A DNA stretch of 64,000 nt from Siphonodentalium dalli (Eukaryota; Mollusca; Scaphopoda; Gadilida; Siphonodentaliidae). Every line of letters begins with the position of its first letter. The stretch's first letter is position 1. The translations under genes and the position numbers were made by a program. Positions 33,165 to 44,707 of the stretch are shown in pieces. Below the pieces are notes generated by a model. It was given only the letters and a program-made list of their open reading frames with translations. It did not search any database and was not told the DNA's origin. The stretch lies in NCBI GenBank assembly GCA_032622095.1, contig CP136061.1:194192369-194256368 (forward strand), written 5' to 3'.

Positions 33165-33485
33165 CTAGAAAATTGAAGAAGTATTGGTGGTCACCGTGAT
33201 CTTAAAATAAAAGCCAAAAATGTCTGCAACCTGTGTGGCTTTCAGTTCAGGTGAGACGAAGTCGAAGTCTGATGTTTTGTTTTTTCCAACAGAAATGGAT
33301 TTGATGCTTCCGCCGTGTTGGGACGTTATCCGTTCCGATAAATTCCGACATGTTTCATCGATCTCAACACTCACTATAGTCCAGGGGATAAGATATTTGT
33401 TGCCGTCCCACACGCAAACATTCAGAATTGCAACCATTGTTTTAGCGGAAGTAGATCGGGCGCGTTCGATTAAGATTCCGGACAT
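33165..33485 (-). CDS. Hypothetical 106-codon open frame, possible exon of an unknown gene
   Basis: The frame begins MSGILIERARSTSAKTMVAI and includes VWDGNKYLIPWTIV and VSPELKATQVADIF. It looks more protein-like than the other frames here: mixed composition, alternating hydrophobic strands, little low-complexity sequence. A second start codon is at residue 17 (MVAIL). I do not recognise the family; a small alpha/beta, possibly ubiquitin-like, fold is a guess. A donor-like ACG/GTGACC at about 33195 (minus strand) would end it as an exon before the final ten codons. It lies tail-to-tail with PDHA, inside the 32606-33722 inverted repeat, so a transposon origin is possible. Confidence 0.35.
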   Translation of the reverse strand: MSGILIERARSTSAKTMVAILNVCVWDGNKYLIPWTIVSVEIDETCRNLSERITSQHGGSIKSISVGKNKTSDFDFVSPELKATQVADIFGFYFKITVTTNTSSIF

Positions 33486-33654
33486 CGGCTTGTTCGATCT
33501 ATTAAAAGATTGGAATTATGAGATAGAGTTGCGCCTCTTTATCTACACCTGTTAACAATGGTCGATTGCGAACTTCACGGATTGCGAGCGGCGGGATGAA
33601 TTATACTTTTTATTTTTGGTAGGCTATAAAAAGTACCCAGCGGCGTATTTTTTC

Positions 33655-33677
33655 GGGGGGGGGGGGGGGGGGGGGGG
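33655..33677 (+). repeat. Poly-G run
   Basis: Twenty-three consecutive G on the + strand followed by CGGCGG. It may form a G-quadruplex, and its length may be unreliable in assembly. Confidence 0.85.
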
Positions 33678-34087
33678 CGGCGGTATCTGAGAAACAGAGG
33701 ATCAACTTCCTATGGCCTAATTTCTCACTTTTATCGCATCCTGCTGATCAAAATAGGTCAATACTTACACAAATTTTGTCAATATTCAGGCTCAATATAC
33801 TTACCAATGCCATCAACATTTATCAACTTTCTGCACAAAATTGACAAAAAAATTCTCCTTTTTTTACCATATCAGAAACGGACTATCGAAGAATGCTCTT
33901 TAATGTTACAAGCCAAAGAAAACACAGGAAATATGAGCAGACATCAGACAATATAAAGTGCAGAAGGAATCCTATTCATTTGAGGGAAATATTCTGATAA
34001 TAAGTTTATGAATTATGAATTCGTATAGATTGGTGGTCAAACTCTGGAAATAGTTCATATCATCAAAGTGTATTTCCAAATAGGGAC

Positions 34088-34548
34088 CAAGCCTGAGTTT
34101 AGTGTCTGTTATTTGCAGAATGAGGTCCCCAGAGGGTGATTTTAGTGACGCTATCCCACGTAGCTGGCAAGCATCACCAAATTTACCCTCTGCGGACCTC
34201 ATTCTGCATGGGCTTATCTGCTATGGGAGACATAGACTCAGATTGAAGTTCCCAAATGTTATTGTGATGTACACCCATTGGGGAAACCTCAAATTTGCAA
34301 TGTGTTGTCTGTCAATTTGGGAATACATGTATAGATATACTAAACTAAAAAAGAAATAGAATCTGTGTGAAGAAGTTTCTATAGAAATTTGATAGTAAAG
34401 AAACTTTCCAGAGAAGATGAGGCCTAAGCAGAATGAGGTCCCCAGAGGGTGAATTTAGTGATGCTAGCCCACTATGCGGATAACATCACTGAATTCACCC
34501 TCTGGGGACCTCATTCTGTAAATAACAGACACACTAAACTCAGCCTTG
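34088..34548. mobile_element. hAT-like miniature element (GAATGAGGTCCCC family)
   Basis: It starts CAAGCCTGAGTTTAGTGTCT and ends CACTAAACTCAGCCTTG, with terminal palindromes at about 34118-34206 and 34430-34516. Flanks ATAGGGAC and ATTGGAGT are not a convincing duplication, so the ends may have decayed. Confidence 0.65.
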
Positions 34549-34981
34549 ATTGGAGTGATATTCTTGCTTTATTTCTACCCATCAGTTTGTGTGACCACTC
34601 TTCTTCCCTGCAGTAACTATTTCTTCCTATCCAACTAATATCTCTTGTAAAATTGTGCTTATCATCCGTCAGCACAGTATGATTTTGATAAAAGTTCATC
34701 GTATTTAGCATATTAATTTCATTGGTTTTCATATGTCCTACTTTTTGAACTTAAATACAATAGAAATTTACTGGAATGATTAAGAGGAAATCTAGTATAT
34801 TTGTTTTATTACTTATGATTATGAAACCCTGACACTCAGTTTTGACTAAGTTATTGTTATTAATAAATTTTATACAAAACACTAAATTTTGTCTCACATG
34901 TTTATACGCCCTTTTGAAAAAGCGTAGCTCTTGTTTATCCATGGCCGTATTATGGGCCAATTAATTGCATGGGGCCTTTAA

Positions 34982-35080
34982 CTCTTTTGCTGCCAATCTC
35001 GCATAAATGCGAGTTACCCAGTCGCTGCCAATAGCGCATTTATGCGAATTCGGGGGTACATCTGGTATATGGGATGTAGT
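34982..35080. mobile_element. piggyBac-like terminus after TTAA
   Basis: TTAA at 34978 is followed by CTCTTTTGCTGCCAATCTCG then CATAAATGCGAG, an end resembling known piggyBac termini (CCCTTT-GC-TGCCAAT). The opposite end was not found. Confidence 0.4.
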
Positions 35081-35394
35081 TCTATATTTTTGTTGCATTA
35101 CGACGGGGTTCGGTTATTTTCTATAGGGTGCTGGTATGCGCTTGACAATTTAGAAGAAAGGTCATGCAGGTTATCTTAAGATAATAATAATGTATGCATT
35201 TATACAGCACATTCCACAGAAAATTAGATTCAATGTGCTTTGCGTCATTATTACACTGGTCATTAGGCATTGATTATCCATTATTACATGCAAGGAATAA
35301 ATCTGAGAAGCTCATGAGCGCATCAGGATTAGCATACTGAGATTACTGAAAATATGCATCAACTCACAACTGGGTACTCTGTTACCCTTTCTAT

Positions 35395-36041
35395 ACTAAA
35401 TGAATTGTCCCATTCAGTTATAAAAGTATACTTGGAATGGTCTATTATTTATTTGGAGGTGGGGCCAGGATATACAAGAGATGAACTGTTGTTCAGTGCA
35501 TACCCCCCACCCCATGTGGCATTCTGTCTGGTGTTAGCATACCTATGACTGAGATAATCAGGCAGATGGACCCAAAAATCAGCATTTTCAGATTAACAAA
35601 GATGAATAACTCTAGAACAAAAAACCTGAACAAAACAATTGAACACTCCATTGAAGATCTGTAACAAATTTCATGAAGATCCAACAACCTATGGTTGATA
35701 TGTCTGCTCGGAAGGAAAAAAGCACCAACATTTCCAGATAAACAAAGATGAATAACTCTAGAACAGAAAACCCGAACAAAATGATTGAACACTCCATTGA
35801 ATGTCCTCATAGTAGTGAACTTCCATACCAAATTTCATTGAGATACGAGCACTATTGTTCAAGTTATGACCTGGACAGACATACACATGGATACACAGAC
35901 ATAAGATAATATAAGCGCTGAAGGATTCATATTTCTTGGAAGGAAATTTTCAGTAATAAGTTCAATGGTTGTTTGTTGAACTTATTATCTGAACATTTCC
36001 TATGGGAACTACTTGTCTATGAGTATTTAGTATAGAAAGGG
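35395..36041. mobile_element. piggyBac-like miniature element (CCCTTTCTATACTAAAT ends) with internal insertion
   Basis: The left end is CCCTTTCTATACTAAATGAA then TTGTCCCATTCAGTTATAAA. The right end is AGTATTTAGTATAGAAAGGG followed by TTAA at 36042. The left TTAA has become GTTA. It contains TTATCTGAACATTTCC, as does the copy at 43583, and an inserted tandem repeat at 35580-35925. Confidence 0.6.
35580..35925. repeat. Two-unit tandem repeat (about 144 bp) with AACAAAGATGAATAACTCTA
   Basis: AACAAAGATGAATAACTCTA occurs at about 35597 and 35741. Both units go on through GAACACTCCATTGAA. The segment ends in TTTCATTGAGATACGAGCAC then GGACAGACATACACATGGAT, resembling tails of other interspersed repeats here. 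Confidence 0.55.
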
Positions 36042-36045
36042 TTAA

Positions 36046-36869
36046 TGGACAAGTCCCCCACACAACCAGTCATTGGTTGACAATATTTCTTCCCAACTAC
36101 CTCCCTCATCTGACTGCCTCCCTCCCCTCCCAGACTACCCATCCCAATCTCTGCCGGAGCGCACCAGTCATACTTCCTTTGTGACTCTGTCACTGGCTGG
36201 GCACTAGTCTGCAGTTTCTCTATTTAGCGCTGGGTTTTCCAAACAAAATAGGAAAACCGATATCCCCAAAGTCAAATTTCGTATGTACTTTGAGAACAAT
36301 TCCCGCACTAAAATGACAGAATGGAGGATCAGAGCGGTAGTTTTGTTGATGATTTTCGCAAGCAACTCTTCAAAATTAGAACTCTTGTGTCTGACTTGCC
36401 ATGTGTGTTGTCATCCATGTGCGTTTAGACTTTTGTGTTGATAAAATAATCGGAGAACCAAATCACACCCTTTCGCAATATAGTTCTTTGGTTCTAGTGG
36501 GACTTTCCAAACTTAAGGTACGAAACCACACAAATTTTTCTGATATTTTGTGTGCTTAATAAGGGCAGCATTTTGTTCGCTTAGTATATATTTTAATATC
36601 GCGGAAGTCCACCAAATGTGGGTAAAATGTCGCTGATAGCAGCGGTCTTGCCGAGTCACCAAGGGAGGTAAACCCTGCATGGAGTTTGCCCCCATCCCCT
36701 GACTGCCTTCATCCCAGACTACATCCTCCCCTGACAACCTCCCTCCCCCGACTACCTCCCTCCCATCACTGCATGGAATCTCTATCTTCTATTCTCATGA
36801 AATCCACAGGAAAGTTGACTCTTTCACTTCTGATATAAAGTTTTGATATTAATCTTGTGTAATGAAATA
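36046..36869. other. Intergenic, nothing recognised
   Basis: Contains C+T-rich stretches (36090-36150 and 36720-36775) with repeated ACTACCTCCCTCCC. No gene or bounded element. Confidence 0.4.
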
Positions 36870-36975
36870 CAGTAATGCCCAAAGTATATGACCCTTTAAC
36901 TACAGCAGAATTATGGGAAATTTTACAGGATTTAGTCGGAAATATGGCTTGTTGCCATTCATCGGAAAGCTCTCA
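36870..36975. mobile_element. Half of a CAGTAATG-family palindrome
   Basis: CAGTAATGCCCAAAGTATAT, then TTAACTACAGCAGAATTATG and GGCTTGTTGCCATTCATCGG to about 36975. The second arm is missing. Confidence 0.6.
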
Positions 36976-37069
36976 TCGAAATTTGAATTTGGACACTCTC
37001 CCTCAAATGAATACTGCACAGCCACATCCATGAAGACAATCCAAAGTAACACACCACACATTTACCAAT

Positions 37070-37298
37070 TCAAAACTAAATACTCATTGATGAGTTGAAA
37101 TGTTCAAATAATAAGTTCAACAAACTACCTTATCTGAACATTTCCCTCCAATTATTATGAATCATTCAGAACTTATATTATCTTTTTGTCTGACTGTCGT
37201 CTGCTAATTTATCCTGAACCTCTCTCCAAATGAATAATAGACCATTCCAATGTTTAATTTTATAACTAAATGGGAGAATCCATTTAACATAGGAAGGG
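37070..37298. mobile_element. Truncated piggyBac-like miniature element (relative of 43583)
   Basis: It contains ACCTTATCTGAACATTTCCC and CCAAATGAATAATAGACCAT, and ends AACATAGGAAGGG followed by TTAA at 37299. The left terminus is eroded. Confidence 0.5.
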
Positions 37299-37636
37299 TT
37301 AAATGTGCAAACATAATAAATACCGACAAACAATGGTAACTATTAATCATATAGCATACTTCAATAGCACATATGTGGCCAAAGTAAACAACAAGCAGAA
37401 GCCAAGTTATGTGTAAATATTTAAGTTGTGTGTTATCTATAACCTCTTGGTATTTATACATTTACTGTAACATATAATTGTGTATTTTACTGATTAAGAG
37501 GGATTTATTGGCTTTCACACTACTATCTATATACAACCAGTGCAAAACAATGTACAGCTGTGTGTCAGTAGTGGAAATTAAATTAAACTATACAAGTACG
37601 TGTATCAGGGAAAATGTTCTGAGTTTTGTAAGACTA

Positions 37637-38066
37637 AAGGTGGCATTACACGATTAAGCTTGCTTAATTCAGCTCCAAATGGTAACCACAGGGGGTTATG
37701 CTGGATGTTCACATTACACCATCCAGCAAGCTTTTAAAAGCACTGTTTTACCAGGAAATCTTTCACAGACTGTCCATCATAATTACTGGTAACTGGTCTT
37801 TGGTTATATTTACTAACAAGACTCCAATATTGTGGACTACACATGTGTCTTTTATCAGATATCAGGAGGAATTCTGTTATTTAACTGCTACTTGACATTA
37901 ATGGGTGATCCATGCTGAATGCAAAAACGGTCCGGTTCCTTTCCATAGAGCTTGCTCAATGGATAATAAAAAGTGCTGAGCTGTATGAAATGGCATGGTG
38001 TTACACGATGCAGCTCGCCTCTAGAGCTTGCTGAATTAAGCAAGCTTAATCATGTAATGGCACCTT
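37637..38066. mobile_element. 430-bp inverted-repeat miniature element (AAGGTGCCATTACA ends)
   Basis: AAAGGTGGCATTACACGATT then AAGCTTGCTTAATTCAGC on the left is matched by GCTGAATTAAGCAAGCTTAA then TCATGTAATGGCACCTT on the right. Inner hairpin-like CATTACACCATCCAGCAAGC and GGTGTTACACGATGCAGCTC also relate. Target duplication uncertain. Confidence 0.65.
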
Positions 38067-38112
38067 AAAGCTTCATATGAATTATTACAGGTAGCAACCT
38101 CCACTTACTTAA

Positions 38113-38376
38113 CCCTTCCATGACTGGAGCTTCCTAAAATTTTGCGAAAACCCTGTACCAATGCATTCCCTTATTTTAGGTATGCGAGACTCCCATAGGG
38201 AGCCTCACATATAAAAAGAGAATACATTGGCCTAACAATATTTACCTTGACCTTGTATAAAACCACTGTGTTCTCTTATATATGCGTGGCTCCATATGGG
38301 AGACTCGCATATATAAGACAATGCACTGGCACAGGATCTTTAATGCTGCACCAGCGCTGCTCTCGTCATTAAAGGA
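38113..38376. mobile_element. TTAA (piggyBac-like) miniature element, complete
   Basis: Flanked by TTAA (38109-38112 and 38377-38380). The ends are CCCTTCCATGACTGGAGC and GCTCTCGTCATTAAAGGA. It contains two palindromic CTTATATATGCGNGNCTCC blocks separated by AACAATATTTACCTTGACCT, the same layout as at 15715 and 7940. Confidence 0.65.
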
Positions 38377-38380
38377 TTAA

Positions 38381-40115
38381 TGCCTCTGTCTCTCTTCATA
38401 TCCCATACTATATACATACTCTGGATGTCACAGGCTCTCTCATTTATTAATATATCTCTTCCCAGAAAGTTTTATATAAGATTCCATGGTATATGTCTAT
38501 ATAAAAGCCAAGAGTTTGTCTTGTGCATGTGTGTGTATCTGTCAAGATTTTGGCGTGTTTAGAAATATATCACCCTCATGTCTGACTGCAAATTTCGACA
38601 ATGTCTTGAGGCACATCTCAGGAATAGGACACAGACTATTTCAGGCCAATAGGTACAAGACAATCTGAGATATAACACTTTTCGCAAAGGTTATCAAGGC
38701 GATATTTTCACTATAATAATGTGTTTTCTTCTCTAAAGACGAATGTGGTTTCAGGGGCATCCATCATAAATTCGGGACAAACTGCGTTCACCGTTATTTT
38801 CCTGCTTGTCATGTTTGTCACCCATCATTTATTTTATTTTTTTTACCTCAAGACGTCTTAAAGGGGCATATATGAGAAAAACAATAGCGTTCCTTATCAG
38901 TTTAGAATACATGTAGGAAAATGGGTGCACATTGGTCACATGGCCAGGGGAATGTCATGGGATAGGCGCCTTCGAAATCAGATGACTTAAAATAATAAAT
39001 TGCATGATTAATAAAGGGCGTTTTTATCAGCGCAGAACATATGTGGGAAAATCGGTGCAGAGAGGCAACGAGAAACGGGTGCCATTGTGTTCAAATGACT
39101 TAAAGGCACTTATAATTAGCAATAAAGATCGTTTATTATCAGCTTGAACTAAATCTTCACACGATGTTCCTGCATGTCGTGTTTGTCACCCGTCATTTTT
39201 GATGGGCAATCCCCTAGCAGACAAATAATATATCCCATCTTCAGTTTTACCTGTATTTTATTCACAAAATAGCTATTTGTAGTCTTGAAATCGCGATTTA
39301 TAAAAATTTCTTATGTGGCCTATTTCTAGTTCATTGGTCCGTACTTGAGTGTACTACATGTAGTCCAGTCTAGTAATAACTAGACCAAGGTTTCCTTACA
39401 GTCAACTCAATGAAAATTAGGTCTAGTTTTAATAAGACTGCATGTAGCCTGTATACCAACATTTGTTTCATCAGGCTGAACTATTTGTGGCTGCAATATT
39501 CTTTCTTGTAATATATGGGGTTGATGGAAAAGGAACTGAAAACAAAATAGTTTCAACCTCAAATGTATTAAAATCCAATGTTTTTGTCTTCCTTTATCAG
39601 TTCAGATCCTATATACAATAAAGATGACGATATGTGAAATACAAGATTTTTCACCAGATAAATCCAGAGAAATTCTTTGTTGAAAATGTCTTGACAGGTG
39701 AGGTCAGGAGGTGCCCTTCACCACAAACAGTTGGCCAAAAACAATATTTCATTGCACACCAACCACTCTTCTTTGTGCAATAAAATATTGGTGCCTGGTG
39801 AATAATTGGGAGAAAATATTTCATATTTTTCTGGGTCTGTAAAGTTAAAGACCCCTTCCCCTGCACTACAGATCAATGAATTAACATCTTTTTTATGGTA
39901 TTATTTTATTTCCATTAATAAAATTATCAGTGAATAGATATATCTTGGGAATAAAAAACTTTGGCTTTGATAAACATAAACACGTCTCGTGCAATCAGCT
40001 GCAAAATAATACAGAGCACTTTTAATTTAATTGTTCAAATCACACTAACAAGTCATAACAATGATAAAAGGCATCAGCAGAGTATACATTGGTTGATGTT
40101 TATCAGAATAATAAG
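38381..40115. other. Intergenic; dispersed repeat with CACCCATCAT
   Basis: Between about 38750 and 39220, segments such as TTTGTCACCCATCATTTA and CACCCGTCATTTTTGATGGG relate to 15510-15540. AAATGGGTGCAC and AAATCGGTGCAG blocks recur inside. The rest, including the frames near 38380-38670 and 39651-39866, shows nothing recognisable. Confidence 0.4.
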
Positions 40116-40123
40116 GTAGGAAC

Positions 40124-40535
40124 CAAGGCTGGAAATAATGTGTCTGTCATTTGTAAATGAGGTCCCGAGAGTGTGAATTTAGTAATGCTATCATGCATGG
40201 TGGGCTAGCATCACCAATTCACACTCTGGGAACCTCATTCTGCTGAGGTCTCAACTGCTATGGGAGACCTAGGATCAGACTGAAGTTTCCCAGTTGAATT
40301 TATAATAGTCACCTCGATTATGCATTTTATCTTCGGCAAATTAGGGGATAAAGAAACTTCCCAGAAGGAAAAAGTAACTAAAAACAATGTTAATTTGAGA
40401 CTATAGATACTTCCCAGAAGATGAGGCCTAAGCAGAATGAGGTTCCCAGAGGGTGAATTTGGTGATGCTAGCCTGCTATGTTCACCCTCTGGGGACCTCA
40501 TTCTGCAAATGACACACATATTATTTCCAGGTTTG
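40124..40535. mobile_element. hAT-like miniature element with 8-bp target duplication
   Basis: It starts CAAGGCTGGAAATAATGTGT and ends ACACATATTATTTCCAGGTTTG. It is flanked by GTAGGAAC (40116-40123) and GTAGGAAT (40536-40543), an 8-bp duplication with one change. Terminal palindromes are at about 40160-40240 and 40433-40506. Confidence 0.75.
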
Positions 40536-40770
40536 GTAGGAATTAATCATTGATGCTGATAGGATCAAGTTAATACATTTTCAGTTTTGGACCTGAAACC
40601 AGCCTATTCAACAAGAGTCACTGAGTAACGGATAACAATAAACAAACAGTCGTTAAAAGGGCAATGGCAGACGAGGGCTTAGATAGCACTGTTCATTCAC
40701 TAAGCATTTGTATCTAATCTGAGATGTAGTGAAGGTTTCCACACATATTCGTTAGATGGGAGGAGCTTAA

Positions 40771-40922
40771 CCCTTTAATGAGGGGAGCTGCACTGGTGCG
40801 GCGGCATTACAGATCCTGTGCTATTGCATTCTTATATATATGTGAGTCTCCCATAGGGAACCTCACTTATATAAGAGAATGACTGAGAGCTTTCCGATGA
40901 ATGGCAACAAGCCATATTTCAG
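40771..40922. mobile_element. Truncated TTAA element fused to a CAGTAATG-family arm
   Basis: TTAA at 40767 then CCCTTTAATGAGGGGAGCTG and one palindromic block (TGAGTCTCCCATAGGGAACC). This breaks off at about 40884 into GAGAGCTTTCCGATGAATGG then CAACAAGCCATATTTC, the inner arm of the CAGTAATG palindrome. Confidence 0.5.
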
Positions 40923-41750
40923 TGCCCGCCTATATGCTATATTACACCCAAGAACATACATTCTTTTCGTCTTTCATTGTGTAAAATATAATTAGTGACT
41001 AGAATGTTCAATGCAGCAAGCCACCTGCTCAGTTGCCGTTTGGTAGAAAATATCTGCTAATAATTATTTGCTTGACAGCTGTCGAAAGTCCACTCTGTTC
41101 AAATGTTCAAATGTACCTTTGATTCTGTGTAGTACAAACTGAGACAGTTATTGGAGAATTTCACACATTAGACTGGTCCTTGCCACAGTTGAACCAGTCA
41201 CCCGAATTGTATTAACTTGACTCTTTCAGCTACATTGGTGAAGTCTGACATATCCTGAATTCAACTATTATAGCCTATTGATGGCCTATGATACATCCAA
41301 TGTCAGGATACCATAAGACAAATAATAAATGGCTGTGGTCATAAAATGGTATAGTCTAGAATGGAAATCTGATAATAATTGTGAAGAAGCCATTTGGAAT
41401 ACAAGTGATCAAACAACCATTTACTAATTAGGATTTTAGAATGAATAAATAAACAATCATTGATGATGTATGAAAAATGACAAGGAGATACAATAGTATA
41501 AATATTTTCAGAATATAAATCAAATCAGGATGCGATTAAAATTTCTCTTGAAATTTCCTTTTTTCCAATTGCATATAATAGGCAAATTAACGAGAATTGT
41601 TTATTCTATTCATATCCATTCATATACTGAAAAAAACTGTTTATTAAATATGGTCCCAGAAATGGCAGACAACTAAATATCAAGTTGGGAAAGCAGGAAG
41701 ACAGTCTTTTCTTGTTATGACGTCCCCAAATAACTCATTGTTTGTACACA
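40923..41750. other. Intergenic, nothing recognised
   Basis: A+T-rich sequence without gene, palindrome or tandem array that I could bound. Confidence 0.4.
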
Positions 41751-41754
41751 TTAA

Positions 41755-41927
41755 AGGGATACTGTACACTAAATCCGGCCATTTATGGGACCATCTGCTT
41801 TTATACTCAAGAGAATATTTGCAACAAATCAATGAATTTGAGCCATGGATTAGTGCAAAATACACTCATGTGCTCTATGAAAGGAAATGGCCCCCATAAA
41901 TGGCCAGATTCAGGGTACACTCCCCCT
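41755..41927. mobile_element. TTAA-flanked 173-bp miniature element (AGGG ends)
   Basis: AGGGATACTGTACACTAAAT then CCGGCCATTTATGGG on the left and CCCATAAATGGCCAGATTCA then GGGTACACTCCCCCT on the right form inverted repeats of about 35 bp. TTAA flanks at 41751-41754 and 41928-41931. Confidence 0.7.
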
Positions 41928-42123
41928 TTAATTATGTTTCATTTGTTATATTGAGTTATGAATAAAAAATCAATCATAATCAAGTTCAGTGCAATCAAAT
42001 GACAGCTCCATCTCTCACCAGACTAAATCTATGATATATATCTAGGGTGGTAGATCAAATTGTTCATGTTCATGAGGTAAAAATAACTGGGATAATTGTG
42101 TAATTTTGTTTAATGTTTTAGAG

Positions 42124-42287
42124 TAAGTAATTGGGAGCCTCGCATATATAATAGAATACATTGGCCTAACAATTTTTACCTTTTAAGCGAGTGCATTCTC
42201 TTATATGTGCAAGGCTCACATATATAAGAGAATGCACTGGCACAGGACCTTCAATGTTGCACTAGTGCAGCACTCGTCGTGAAATTG
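42124..42287. mobile_element. Fragment of TTAA (piggyBac-like) miniature element
   Basis: It has GGGAGCCTCGCATATATAAT, AACAATTTTTACCTTTTAAG and GCACTGGCACAGGACCTTCA blocks in the order seen at 38113. Both termini are lost. A further piece (about 42760-42802, ending TCCAGTCATGGAAGGG then TTAA) lies 470 bp downstream. Confidence 0.5.
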
Positions 42288-42974
42288 TTTGCGATATATA
42301 AAACGGTAATTATTAATTTTTAGCATTTATAACAGCCTTGTCAAACAGATGCCTAATCCACTGGATAGACTGTAGACAGGAACAATTTAATAAACCACAT
42401 TAGGTACATACTTTGTTTATCCACTGCACATAACTAGCCATTTCTGCAGAAAAATTGTTTTTTTAATTCTACACAGTATACACTTATTGACCCCAAGGAA
42501 GTAGAGACTAAAGTAAGCTAATCAGTATTCATGATGTGGCCTAACAATAGGACAGGCTAAAGGTTGGACTATCGCAGTTGGACTAAGTACAATTGGGCTA
42601 CATTAAGGGTAGCAATATTAACCTTTTTTTTCTTTTTTTTCGAAAACAAAAAAACACAAGGCATACAACAACCTCAGACAAAATTATGCATGTTGCGTAG
42701 AATGTCTAAGTCGAAAAAGGGGAATAACTCCACTAAAGGAAGTATGATAATGCTCATAACAGGGTTTTCACAAAATTTCAGGAAGTTCCAGTCATGGAAG
42801 GGTTAAAATGGCATATCATCTTTCACAGTGACCTAGTCGTTTGCGCATTGCACATTATGAGACTTGTAGTAACCTAATAAAAACATTTTTACCATGCTGC
42901 GCTGGTTTTATGAAGAAAATGAAAGTGGTGAGCGGTGGATAAAAAATATCATAGACTTGCAGCGTGTTCATAGT

Positions 42975-43485
42975 TAGATCATGTCATGAGTCTCTACTCT
43001 GGCTAACACCCCTATCTAGAGATAATATTCTACCAGCACAAAACCTGGGAACTTTTTATGTTCTGACAGGGAATTTTATAACATTGAACAAACCAGGCAG
43101 GGAATACACTTCTTTGTTAATACTTGCTTCAATAATCTACTTCACTTTAGGTGATGGTCCCAGGGTCGAGAATGTATGCTTTTCTCTGACTTTTGTGAGC
43201 CGATATCGCAAGAAACATTGAATTAATTACCTAGGAAAATTCCATATATGTCAGCAACACAAATCAAAATCACTCACAAAGTCACCTAAATTATGCTATT
43301 TCGAGTTGGGACCTTCACCTCCAATGAAGTATATTGTTAACAATAGCTAAGAAATATGTTCCCCACGTTATTTGTATGACTTTATAAGGTTCCATGCCAA
43401 AACTTCAAAAACTTCCCAGGTTTTGTACTGGTGGAATATGATATATAAGGGTGTTAGCCAGAGTAGAGATTCAGGACATGATCTA
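42975..43485. mobile_element. 511-bp inverted-repeat miniature element
   Basis: TAGATCATGTCATGAGTCTC then TACTCTGGCTAACACCC on the left is matched by GGGTGTTAGCCAGAGTAGAG then ATTCAGGACATGATCTA on the right. Complementarity continues inward, with CCAGCACAAAACCTGGGAAC facing TTCCCAGGTTTTGTACTGGT. Confidence 0.7.
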
Positions 43486-43582
43486 GTTCATAGTATGAAC
43501 TTCATACTATCTACACAGTATGTTAGAACTGATCATAATTAAGTATGAAACTCTGTTTACAAGTACATTAAAAGGTCTTTAA

Positions 43583-43812
43583 CCCTTTCTTCATTAAATA
43601 GTCATTGACGAGTAGTTCCCTTTGGAAATATTCGGATAACAAGTTCAACATATTATCTGAACATTTCCCACCATTGAATATGGATCCTTCTGCACTTGTA
43701 TAATCTATTCATCTGCTTAAATTTCCTCTGAACACCTCTCCAAATGAATAATAAACCAATCCGATGTGTACTTTCATAACTGAATGGGAGAGTCAATTTA
43801 GTAAAGAAAGGG
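43583..43812. mobile_element. TTAA (piggyBac-like) miniature element, CCCTTTCTT ends
   Basis: CCCTTTCTTCATTAAATAGT on the left and AATTTAGTAAAGAAAGGG on the right, flanked by TTAA (43579-43582 and 43813-43816). This is the intact member of the family at 35395 and 37070. Confidence 0.7.
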
Positions 43813-44704
43813 TTAAATGGAAGTCATTCATCCCATAAGTTGTCTTCTTTCTTGCTGCTTCTCAACAATGCTGTTATGATTCCACTAAAGATGGGAGAAC
43901 TGGTTCTAAAATAGAAATATATTAATCATAGTTTATCATGCATCACAAATAATGTCAACATACATCACAGGCGGGCTTCCAAAAGTTGTATGTGACATTT
44001 TGGCAGGAAAGCACTTTTTTTATTTAGAATACTTTACATAAGTTTCTCAGATAACTTGTAATTTTTTTAAGTATTAATGACATTTTTCAGAAAGAATTTT
44101 GTTCTAAAATGTCGTATCTGGGTTTTGCATAAATTATTTTTTCGTTAATTCTAAAATGTACTATTTCTCTTTTCACAACTGTTCCATGTAGGATAATTCT
44201 GATTGGATTGTTTTGAAGAGGAATGGCCGGGGGTGTTTCCTTCTTACCATGACTGACAGAGACTAATAGAATCTGCGGAAATTGTCAAAACTAAATGTCT
44301 TATCTCACAACTTAACAATTTTTACTTCTAAAATCATGCAAAATGTTGGTTAACACCATAAAATCATATTTTTCACATCAACTAGGAGATAAATGAATAC
44401 GAACGTTTATCTTTTATAATATACCAATTCTAGTTCTGGACAGAGATAAATAGTATTTTGTGTCTACTGTAAAATTAGAATTTCAGCAGATACAACATTT
44501 TAGAAGTCCACATAACATTATATAGACAGTTTTGAGGTCTGAGACTGGAAAGACAGTGTAAAATGCCTATTCAATACTTAATCTCAAGTTGGCATCCAGG
44601 AAGGATACACTATAGGGGTACCGGCAGTCAACGTGTTAATATCTGGACATTTTAACAAAATAAGGACAAAGATAACAAAATATTTAATTTTCATCATTTG
44701 ATAA
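43813..44704. other. Intergenic, nothing recognised
   Basis: A+T-rich, no gene or bounded repeat seen. Confidence 0.4.
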
Positions 44705-44707
44705 GAT

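Larger units (their letters stand above)
32606..33722. repeat. Inverted repeat pair bounding a 1.1-kb segment
   Basis: AAGGCCACAGGAAGTTGATT then CTCTGTTTCTCAGA at 32608-32642 is matched by the complement, TCTGAGAAACAGAGGATCAA then CTTCCTATGGCCTAA, at 33686-33722. The segment between them holds the 44-bp repeat, the minus-strand open frame and a poly-G tract. Confidence 0.5.
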
